Origin: Candidatus Woesearchaeota archaeon
Lineage (GTDB): Archaea; Nanobdellota; Nanobdellia; Woesearchaeales; ARS49
NCBI GenBank assembly: GCA_019323015.1
Contig: JAHWHY010000007.1
Span: forward strand, 9,038 to 73,037
Direction of reading: 5' to 3'
Length of the DNA stretch: 64,000 nt
Shown here: piece by piece, positions 31,644 through 39,440 of the stretch
Position numbering within the stretch: the first letter of the stretch is position 1
Layout: the number at the start of each line of letters is the position of its first letter
Position numbers and translations under genes: made by a program
Notes under the pieces: generated by a model
Databases searched by the model: none
The model's input: only the letters and a program-made list of their open reading frames with translations
What the model was told of the DNA's origin: nothing

Positions 31644-32312
31644 ATGGCAAAAAAACCAGCAATTCTTGTAATAGGGGCGCACAGTGACGACCCTACATTT
31701 GGGGCAGGGGGAACTATCGCAAAATATGCCCTTGAAGAAAAGAAAATCAAGACAATCATTTTCTCATACGGAGAACTAAGCCCGCCACACCTAAAGCCAG
31801 AAATAGTCAGAGAAAAAAGAAAAAAAGAAGCAGAACAGGCAGACAAGATATTAGGGGGAAAAGGAGTAATGTTCTTTGACTGCAAAGAAGGAAGATTCCC
31901 TCAAGGAATAAAAGACCTGAAAATCAAATCCAAACTCAAAAAAATAATACAAAAAGAAAAACCAGAAAAAATATTCACTCACGGAGCAAATGACGCACAC
32001 CCAGACCACTTAGCAATACACCACCTGATAAAAGAAATGATACACAAAAAAGAGATAACCTGCCCTGTATACTCATTTGACATCTGGAGCTTGTTCAGAT
32101 TCAGAAAAAGAATGGTGCCAAGACTTGTCGTGAACATAACAACAACATTCCACACAAAAATAAAGGCCACAGATGTGCACAAAAGCCAGACCTGCCTGCC
32201 CGCAACACAATTCCTCATATTTCCAATAACATGGATGATATACTTCAAAGCAGTAATCAATGGATGGAACAACAACTGCAAATACGCTGAAGTCTTTGAC
32301 AAGATAGAATGA
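31644..32312 (+). CDS. PIG-L/LmbE family deacetylase
   Basis: 222 residues. ILVIGAHSDDPTFGAGGT carries the metal-binding His/Asp/Asp cluster, and THGANDAHPDHLAIHH the second His pair. Family members deacetylate N-acetylglucosamine derivatives. It overlaps the GT4 glycosyltransferase by 4 nt, which suggests a joint role in glycolipid or glycan synthesis. Confidence 0.9.
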   Translation: MAKKPAILVIGAHSDDPTFGAGGTIAKYALEEKKIKTIIFSYGELSPPHLKPEIVREKRKKEAEQADKILGGKGVMFFDCKEGRFPQGIKDLKIKSKLKKIIQKEKPEKIFTHGANDAHPDHLAIHHLIKEMIHKKEITCPVYSFDIWSLFRFRKRMVPRLVVNITTTFHTKIKATDVHKSQTCLPATQFLIFPITWMIYFKAVINGWNNNCKYAEVFDKIE

Positions 32313-33412
32313 AAAAACTGCTGATAACAACAGACTGCTTCTTACCAAGATGGGACGGCATAGCCAGATTCTTATCAGAACTACTGCCCAGCTTAACAAA
32401 ACAATACACAGTAACAGTCATAGCACCAAAATTCCCAGGAAAACTAAAGAGATTCAAAGGAACCAAGATAATCAGGCTGCCATTAATACCAATCAAATTC
32501 GGAGACATCTATTTTGCACACATTAATAAAAAACTAATCAAAAAAGAAGCGGCAAAAGCAGACATAATCTTTAACCAAACAATAGGACCAATAGGAATGA
32601 CTGCAATAAAAGCAGCACACAAGCAGAAAAAACCACTGCTAAGCTATGTACACAACATAGAATGGGATTTAAGCTCAAAAGCAGTAAGCCACTTCCAGAA
32701 AACAGTGCGACACATAGTGCACAGGATAGCAATAAAACACTACAACAAATGCAGCCTGTTAATAGTGCCATCAGATAAAGTAGGAGGCATATTATCTGCA
32801 AATAAGATAAAAACAAACAAAATAACAATACCAATAGGAGTAGACGCAAACAAATTCAAGCCAGCAAAATCAAAAAAACAAGCAAAACAAAAAATAAAAC
32901 TAAACCCAAAAGACATAATAATAGGATTCTCAGGCAGGATAGGGAGAGAGAAAGACATGCCAACACTAATACAGGCATTCAACAAACTAAAACAAGAAAA
33001 CCTCCAACTATTAATAGTAGGCACAGGAATAAAAATACAGACAGGAAAAAACACAATACAAACAGGAGCAACAAACAATGTAATAAAATACTTACAAGCA
33101 ATGGACATCTTTGCACACGCCTCATTAACAGAAACAAACTCATTATCCACAATGGAAGCAATGAGCTGCGAACTGCCAGTAGTCGTGACACCAACCGGCT
33201 CAATAGCAGACTATGTCAAGACAGGAAAAAACGGGCTATTGTTTCCTATGCACAGCACAAAAGCAATGCAAAAACAACTTCAGAAACTAGTTGACAGCAA
33301 GAAACTAAGAGAAAAGCTAGGAAAAGAGGCAAGAAAAACCATAATCAAAGAACATAGCTGGAAAACAACTGAAAAAAACGTCCTAAAAACACTCAAAGAA
33401 TTCAAGCTTTAG
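32309..33412 (+). CDS. GT4-family glycosyltransferase
   Basis: 367 residues with two Rossmann halves. N-terminal PRWDGIARFLSEL acceptor-side loop; C-terminal GFSGRIGREKDMPTLIQAF and ADxFAHASLTETNSLSTMEAMSCELPVV (E-x7-E motif) bind the nucleotide sugar. Its partner is the PIG-L deacetylase, as in two-step GlcNAc lipid pathways. Converges with SMC (11-nt overlap). Confidence 0.9.
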   Translation: MKKLLITTDCFLPRWDGIARFLSELLPSLTKQYTVTVIAPKFPGKLKRFKGTKIIRLPLIPIKFGDIYFAHINKKLIKKEAAKADIIFNQTIGPIGMTAIKAAHKQKKPLLSYVHNIEWDLSSKAVSHFQKTVRHIVHRIAIKHYNKCSLLIVPSDKVGGILSANKIKTNKITIPIGVDANKFKPAKSKKQAKQKIKLNPKDIIIGFSGRIGREKDMPTLIQAFNKLKQENLQLLIVGTGIKIQTGKNTIQTGATNNVIKYLQAMDIFAHASLTETNSLSTMEAMSCELPVVVTPTGSIADYVKTGKNGLLFPMHSTKAMQKQLQKLVDSKKLREKLGKEARKTIIKEHSWKTTEKNVLKTLKEFKL

Positions 33413-36400
33413 TAGCAATCTTCTTAGCCTTGCTAATATCCAGGCTCACAACATTACTCAAGCCAGCATCTGTCTGCATAGAAACACCATACAAGGCATC
33501 TGCTTCTGAAATAATATTATCATTATGGCTGATGACAACATACTGCGCCTTGTTACAATAATCACGTATTAAATCAGCAAGTTTCTGGGAATTCGCCTTG
33601 TCAAGAGCAGCATCAACCTCATCCAAAATATAGAAAGAAGCAGGCTCATGCTCTTGAATAGCAAACAAGAAAGCCAAAGCAGTCAGTGTCTTTTCTCCGC
33701 CACTTAAGCTCCTGATATCCATGAACTTCTTACCAGTCAAACGAACCTTAATCCTCAAGCCCTCATCAAAAGGACTCTCAGGATTCTCTAACTCCAAGAA
33801 AGCCTCGCCCTTAGTAGACAAAGCAGTGAAAATATCAACAAAATTCTTATTAACAACCCCTAAAGCATCCAAGAACAAGCCTTTCTTGCTGGTCTCAATC
33901 TCTTCCATCATCTTCATGACATCATCTTTCTCACCAACAAGACTATTCTTCTTATCAATCAAGACAGTATACTCTTTCTCAACTGTCTCATAAATCTCCA
34001 GAGCCCTCAAATTAACATTACCAATGTTAGCCATCATCTTCTCAAAATCAGAAATCTCTTTTTTCAGCTTTTCCACAGACTTCTCCATATCAAGCTCAAC
34101 ACCCTCATACTGGGCAAACTCAGCATTCATACCAGCAAGCTCTGCCTTAACCTTAGCCTCCTCAATAGAGAAAGTATTAATTGTCAGTTCCTCTTTTCTA
34201 GAACCTTCTTGCAAACCAAGAATCTTGTTCTCCTGCTCTGTAATCTCATCACTAAGCTTTGTCCTTTGCTCAAACAAAGACTTAAACTGCGAGAAAAACT
34301 TATTCTGCTCTGTCTCTTTAACCTTAAGCTCAGCAGATTGATCTTTGATTTCCTTATTCAAAGACTTTATCTCAGCCTTGAAAGTGCCTGCCTCTTTTTC
34401 CAGCTCTTTCAGAATCTTATCAGTATTTTCCTTATCCCTGCCAACAATATCCTTCTCCTGATTAGACATGTTCTTTAAATCAGCATCAATCTTGATCACT
34501 TCTTCTGAAAACTCTTTCTTTTTCTGTTCAAAAGTGTTTAATTCAGCCAATAACCTAGGATTACGCAACTCATTCATCTCAACACGCAGTTTCTGCTTCT
34601 CAACTTTTAATCCAGTTAATTTCTCTGTCTCTTCAGCAATATCATCCTCAACCTTAGCAATATCCTTGTTTAATTTCTCCATAGTCTCCTGCAATTCTTT
34701 TTTGTAAGCTTCATTAGCCTGCAAGTCACTAGAATCAAGATGCAGAGACTTCTCTGTCTTAATTATGTCTCCCTCAAGATTCGCCTTTAATTCCCGGGTA
34801 GCATAAATCTTCTTTTCATTCTCAGAACGCTCGCTCTCAAGATCCTCAACAAACTTCTGAGCCTTTTTCAACTCTTTCTTTAAATCAGAAATATCACCAG
34901 AAAGATCCTTTTGCCTGAAACTGCCTTCTTTCTTATGCCTAAACCCGCCAATCATTGCACCAGATGATTCTGCAAGATCACCATCCAAAGAAACCATCCT
35001 GGCCTTGCCAATACCAATCTTTCTGGCAGTCTCAATATTATCAACAACCAACGTGTTGCCAAAAACATGGCTAAACGCATTCTTAAACCTAGTATCAAAC
35101 TCAATCAAATCAATAGCAAAACCGTGAACACCCTTCTGCTTAGCCAACTTACTTAGTTCAGCATTCTTACTTGCAGGCTTAATCTTATTCAAAGGAAGAA
35201 AAGAAGCAACACCCAGCTTGCCATCTTTCAAGAACTTAATACACTTAGCAGCTGTCTTGTCATCCTCAACAACAATACTCTGAATCCGTTTAGCAGCAGC
35301 AATCTCTAAAGCCATGGAAAACTTCTTGTCAGCAGTACCCAGCTCTGCAATAGTGCCATAAATCTGGCCAAGCTTATTCTTATTTTCCAAGACTTTTTTT
35401 ACAGCAATGTTAGCTGAAATAGACTCTTTAATGCTTGCATTCTTAATCTGAAGCTTCTCAATCTTCTCATTAAGCTTGAAAGCCTCTTTTCTAGCATCAG
35501 CCAGCTTATTAGCATGAGCAGAATCAGCATTCAACAACTCATTTAATTCCAGAGTAAGCTTCTTGAACTGAGATTTCTTTTTCTTTAATAGATCAATTTC
35601 GTTCTTATGCTCTTTCTCAAGCTCAAGAACCTTTTCAATCTGCTGGTCAATAATCTGCAGCTGAAACTCACACTTATCTTTACCCCTGATGAAATCCTGC
35701 TGCTTTTCTCTTAAATTCTGAATACTCTTTTGAATATCATCAGCCTGCTTGTCCAGGTCTTCAATCTTATTTTCAAAACCAGAATCTTCCCCAAGCTTAT
35801 GCTTTTTCTTAAAATCAGAAATCTTCTTATCTAAAATAGAGAGCTCATTAGTAAAAAACTTCTTTTTATCTGTTAATTCCTTTTTTTGACCCTTTAGCTC
35901 ATCAATCTTGCCATCTAATTCCTCAAGATTCTTCTTAAGCTGCTCTTTTCTCTGATCAATACGCGCAACCTCATTATTACAAGAACTGACTCTTGTTTTT
36001 TTAGTAGCCAAGTCAACTCTTAACTTCTCCACTTCTTTCTGAAGCTTGACCTGCTCAACCTCTCCTTTTTCCTCAATCTCATCAGAAATCTGCTTTATCT
36101 TATCTTTTCTCTCTGCAATCTCTTTTCTTAAAGAATCAATCTGAGAATTAAGTTTTTCAAGACGCTCCTTGTTCTTAGAGCTCTTTTCCTCTAGCTTTGT
36201 TTTTTCATCTTCTTTCTTGTCAATCTTTCTCTTCAAATAAGAAGCCTTGTTTTTCTTGATATCATCACTCAATCTCTTGTACTTAAGAGCCTGATCTCGG
36301 TCTTTTTTTAATTCTTTCAAGTAAGTCTCTCTTTCCTTGAGTATGATCTCAGCCTCATTAAGCTTGTCCTCAACCTTCTGAAGCTCATTCAATGCTTTCT

Positions 36401-36959
36401 GCTTTTTCTCTTCATAGACAGAGATGCCTGCAATCTCTTCAACAATCTGCCTTCTTTCTACAGGACTCATCTCAACAAGCTTGACAATATCACCCTGCAG
36501 AATAATATTATAACCATCTGGATAAATCTTAGCAAGAGCAAGCATATCAACAATCTCCTGCCTTGTCCTGTTCTTATTATTAATCTTATACCTGCTCACG
36601 CCATCAGGCCGGACAATACGAGAAACCTTGACAGAATCCTCTTCTACAGGAAAAATACGCTCCTTATTATCAAACACAATACTTACCTCAGCAGTATTAG
36701 CAGGCTTCTTCGCCTTGCCGCCATTATAGATAAGATTAGCTGATTTCTCAGCTCTCAAGGATTTTGAAGAAGACTTACCCAAAACAAAACACAAAGCATC
36801 CAAGATATTAGACTTGCCAGAGCCATTCGGCCCCAGGACTACATTAAATCCTGGCTCAAACAAAAGCTCTGTCCTTTTTCCAAAGGACTTAAACCCGTCC
36901 ATAACCAGCTTATTTATCTTTGTGATATTATTCTTCTCAGTAGCTATAGCTTCTGTCAT
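33402..36959 (-). CDS. smc: Chromosome segregation protein SMC
   Basis: 1185 residues. Walker A GPNGSGKSN at about residues 43-51, two long coiled coils around a hinge (about 510-680), signature LSGGEKTLTALAFLFA and Walker B FYILDEVDAALD near the C-terminus. Forms the ATP-dependent ring that organises chromosomes. The scpA/scpB partners are not in this window. Confidence 0.97.
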   Translation of the reverse strand: MTEAIATEKNNITKINKLVMDGFKSFGKRTELLFEPGFNVVLGPNGSGKSNILDALCFVLGKSSSKSLRAEKSANLIYNGGKAKKPANTAEVSIVFDNKERIFPVEEDSVKVSRIVRPDGVSRYKINNKNRTRQEIVDMLALAKIYPDGYNIILQGDIVKLVEMSPVERRQIVEEIAGISVYEEKKQKALNELQKVEDKLNEAEIILKERETYLKELKKDRDQALKYKRLSDDIKKNKASYLKRKIDKKEDEKTKLEEKSSKNKERLEKLNSQIDSLRKEIAERKDKIKQISDEIEEKGEVEQVKLQKEVEKLRVDLATKKTRVSSCNNEVARIDQRKEQLKKNLEELDGKIDELKGQKKELTDKKKFFTNELSILDKKISDFKKKHKLGEDSGFENKIEDLDKQADDIQKSIQNLREKQQDFIRGKDKCEFQLQIIDQQIEKVLELEKEHKNEIDLLKKKKSQFKKLTLELNELLNADSAHANKLADARKEAFKLNEKIEKLQIKNASIKESISANIAVKKVLENKNKLGQIYGTIAELGTADKKFSMALEIAAAKRIQSIVVEDDKTAAKCIKFLKDGKLGVASFLPLNKIKPASKNAELSKLAKQKGVHGFAIDLIEFDTRFKNAFSHVFGNTLVVDNIETARKIGIGKARMVSLDGDLAESSGAMIGGFRHKKEGSFRQKDLSGDISDLKKELKKAQKFVEDLESERSENEKKIYATRELKANLEGDIIKTEKSLHLDSSDLQANEAYKKELQETMEKLNKDIAKVEDDIAEETEKLTGLKVEKQKLRVEMNELRNPRLLAELNTFEQKKKEFSEEVIKIDADLKNMSNQEKDIVGRDKENTDKILKELEKEAGTFKAEIKSLNKEIKDQSAELKVKETEQNKFFSQFKSLFEQRTKLSDEITEQENKILGLQEGSRKEELTINTFSIEEAKVKAELAGMNAEFAQYEGVELDMEKSVEKLKKEISDFEKMMANIGNVNLRALEIYETVEKEYTVLIDKKNSLVGEKDDVMKMMEEIETSKKGLFLDALGVVNKNFVDIFTALSTKGEAFLELENPESPFDEGLRIKVRLTGKKFMDIRSLSGGEKTLTALAFLFAIQEHEPASFYILDEVDAALDKANSQKLADLIRDYCNKAQYVVISHNDNIISEADALYGVSMQTDAGLSNVVSLDISKAKKIATKA

Positions 36960-37027
36960 CTAAATTTTGCTAGAACACAAAGGTATATAAAGGCTTCGCT
37001 TATCGACTATATAAAATAAAAAAAGAA

Positions 37028-37372
37028 TTAATTCCAGCCGCTTCTAGGCCAGGTAGGGCTCTTAGCATATGGATCTGTCCAATAATGGGTCATGTAACCC
37101 AAATTCTGACATTCATACATGCACTCATTCTGGGTCCTAGGGCCTAAGAACTTCACTTCCTTGCCATAAATACCAGAAGCAGGATCCCTTGGCTGGGCAA
37201 CCATGTACTCACCATTATGACAATAACAATTCCTGTAACCATTGCCATTCTCATACACATTACCCCAAGCAAAAGCAGTACTACTGGACTTCATCATCGT
37301 AGCAATACCAACAACACTAACAACTGCAATAAACAACAAGGCAATGAGCAACAACTTACGCTCGTCCATCAT
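37028..37372 (-). CDS. Membrane-anchored small Cys protein
   Basis: 114 residues. N-terminal membrane helix (LLLIALLFIAVVSVVGIA), then a Gly/Tyr/Asn-rich outer domain with four Cys (CYCHNGEY...CMYECQNLGY). GAGGTGAT precedes the start; an in-frame ATG one codon later is equally possible. No family recognised. Confidence 0.68.
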   Translation of the reverse strand: MMDERKLLLIALLFIAVVSVVGIATMMKSSSTAFAWGNVYENGNGYRNCYCHNGEYMVAQPRDPASGIYGKEVKFLGPRTQNECMYECQNLGYMTHYWTDPYAKSPTWPRSGWN

Positions 37373-37475
37373 ATCACCTCTAAAGACACAAAAATAAATC
37401 CAAGTATATAAACCTTTTCAGAACTCGTCAAGCTTTTTCTGGTTTTTCTGCATTATAGACTCTTGAAAAGGGGCT

Positions 37476-37970
37476 TTATTCTTTGACCCAAAGAATCTTT
37501 TTACTATTTTCTACAGAATGCGTTTTTACTTTCTTGAAATCCAAGTTCTTCAGTACAGTGATTACACCTTTATTATGAGCCTTGCACTGGGCAAATATTC
37601 TCTTGAACTTATTTTTCAGGCCATATTTAACAACTACTGCAAGAACTTTTGTTGCAAGACCTTTTCCCCTGTAATCAGGATGAATCCAGATATGAACCCT
37701 TCCTTCATCAGAAGCAGGATTCCAGTTCTGATGCTGTAAAAGAACATTTCCTGCATATTTTCCATTAATTTCAACTGTAAAAATCTCTGAATCCTTTTCT
37801 TTAATCTGCTTAATTAGGCCTTTAATTTCTTGCTTTGCTTCTGACAAATTCTTAGGGACGCTCGTGAGATTCTTCTTTGTCTCTTCATCTTGCATAACCT
37901 CAAAATAGGGCTCTGCATCTAACAAATTAATAGGCCTTAGAATGAATTCTTTTGTTCTTATTATTGTCAT
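37476..37970 (-). CDS. GNAT-family N-acetyltransferase
   Basis: 164 residues. Typical RimJ/RimL-like layout: FILRPINLLDAEPYFEVMQD, then VHIWIHPDYRGKGLATKVL (R/QxxGxG acetyl-CoA loop) and AQCKAHNKGVITVLKNLDF. Substrate unknown. Downstream of RNase HII on the same strand (6 nt apart). Confidence 0.87.
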   Translation of the reverse strand: MTIIRTKEFILRPINLLDAEPYFEVMQDEETKKNLTSVPKNLSEAKQEIKGLIKQIKEKDSEIFTVEINGKYAGNVLLQHQNWNPASDEGRVHIWIHPDYRGKGLATKVLAVVVKYGLKNKFKRIFAQCKAHNKGVITVLKNLDFKKVKTHSVENSKKILWVKE

Positions 37971-37976
37971 GATATA

Positions 37977-38633
37977 TTAAAACTCGCCTAGTTTCTTCTG
38001 GTTCTTGTGGCCTGCAACTTTTTTGTAAGAGGCCCAGGTCTTTCTGAAAATCTCAGGGAAATCCTTATAGTGCTTTTTCAAGAATTCTTTTGTAATCTCA
38101 TCAGAAGGATAACCAGAACCGCAGTCAATACCAATCTTTTTCTTTATTTTCTCTATCTCCCTATCTCTTGTAACTTTGGCAAGGATAGAGGCAGCAGAGA
38201 CAACAGGATACTTTACATCTGCCTTGTGCTCTGCAACAATCACGACCTTCTTGTTATCTAACTTTTTCCGTATATACTCCTTGTATGCCCTCAGGTTAGG
38301 GCTAGGACAATCCAAAATAGCCTTGTCTGGCTTTAGCGCATTTATCAACTTAGCAGAAGTGTCTGCCTCAAGCCAGTTAAGATTAGAGTCTTTTGATAGC
38401 AGGACCGTATCAATCTCTGCAGGCGGAATTATGATTATCTTATGCGCCTTGACCATTCCCTTGATCTGGTCAAACAAAATCTCTCTTGTTCTTGGAGTGA
38501 GAAGCTTGGAGTCTTTAGCACCGATAGAACGCAGTTTATCTTCGTCTTTTTCATCTATCAATACACCTACCATGACCAACGGGCCTATGACAGGACCGCG
38601 GCCAGCTTCTTCAACACCACATAATAATACCAT
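37977..38633 (-). CDS. rnhB: Ribonuclease HII
   Basis: 218 residues from the ATG of MVLLCGVEEAGRGPVIGP. The frame is open to 38687 but a TATA-like TTTAAAAAC (about 38,655) gives a leaderless start. The catalytic set is in place: VEEAGRGPVIG (a Glu where most members have the first Asp of DEAGRG), the following Glu, LDCPSPN and AEHKADVKYPVVSAASI. Removes RNA from RNA/DNA hybrids. The EEAGRG variant needs a check against other DPANN proteins. Confidence 0.9.
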   Translation of the reverse strand: MVLLCGVEEAGRGPVIGPLVMVGVLIDEKDEDKLRSIGAKDSKLLTPRTREILFDQIKGMVKAHKIIIIPPAEIDTVLLSKDSNLNWLEADTSAKLINALKPDKAILDCPSPNLRAYKEYIRKKLDNKKVVIVAEHKADVKYPVVSAASILAKVTRDREIEKIKKKIGIDCGSGYPSDEITKEFLKKHYKDFPEIFRKTWASYKKVAGHKNQKKLGEF

Positions 38634-38707
38634 AAATATAGTTATAGTATTACTGTTTTTAAATTTTTGCACAAAATATAAATACAAGCAATAAAAAAGA
38701 ACCTACT

Positions 38708-39061
38708 ATGGCAAAAGAAATACCAGACCAAGAGATAATCCAATTCATAGGACTAAAGGAACTAGAGCCAATGGAGCAAGAGACAGTGCAGAGACTGACA
38801 ACAGAGAACTACACTAAAATAAAAAGAGACCTTAAAAACATTACAAGCCTAAAGGTTCACGTGAAGACCTACAAAAAAGAGGGAGAACAGAAGAAATTTT
38901 CACTGCATGTACAGGCAATATACCCTGGCGGAACAATAGAGAGCAACAGATCACATGACTTTGAACTGCCAAGAGCAATACACAAGGCATTCAACGACAT
39001 AAAAGAACAAATACACCACAAACTGCACACAGACACGAACAGGGAAAAGGCTTATGAGTGA
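38708..39061 (+). CDS. Possible ribosome hibernation factor-like protein (HPF/RaiA fold)
   Basis: 117 residues with a beta-alpha-beta-beta-beta-alpha pattern (SLKVHVKTYKKEGEQKKFSLHVQAIYPGG then AIHKAFNDIKEQIHHKL). The order and the basic helices recall RaiA/HPF, but no diagnostic residue confirms it. Divergent from RNase HII. Confidence 0.5.
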   Translation: MAKEIPDQEIIQFIGLKELEPMEQETVQRLTTENYTKIKRDLKNITSLKVHVKTYKKEGEQKKFSLHVQAIYPGGTIESNRSHDFELPRAIHKAFNDIKEQIHHKLHTDTNREKAYE

Positions 39062-39184
39062 ATTTCTTTAATTATGATTCCTGGTTTGAGTCCTTCGGAC
39101 AGTTACCACTATATAATTTGCCGAAGGCACTAACTGTGCAAAGCACTTCTTCTTGGAATATTTGAAAAGAAAGAAAATAAAAAA

Positions 39185-39338
39185 TAGCGGGGGGTGGATT
39201 TGAACCACCGACCTGAGGGTCTCTCAGACGAGTGCATATGAGCCTTCCAGGATTATCCCTTGCGGAATAAATCACTCCGGGCACTCCTGAATGGGCGGGT
39301 TAAGCAGTTTTGCTTAAGCACCACTGCCCCACCCCGCT
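39185..39338 (-). tRNA. Initiator tRNA-Met (CAU) interrupted by about three introns
   Basis: Reverse strand: acceptor AGCGGGG/CCCCGCT, T arm GGTGG-TTCAAAT-CCACC, 3' anticodon stem CCCTC preceded by A38, and GGCTCATA carrying the CAU anticodon. Spliced, the exons give the archaeal initiator pattern (A1-U72, three G-C pairs in the anticodon stem). Total span 154 nt against about 76 mature. Extra segments: in the D loop (with TTAAGCA/TGCTTAA hairpin), in the 5' anticodon stem (with TTATTCC/GGGATAA hairpin), and after position 37 (about 16 nt). No CCA encoded. Confidence 0.82.
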
Positions 39339-39440
39339 ATGCTGCTAAAGAATTCCAGCTTATTTATAAAGTTTACTTTAATGACAAGATTTATATATAA
39401 AACATTCTGAACTAAAGAATTGCAGAAAAGAGGGGAAACT

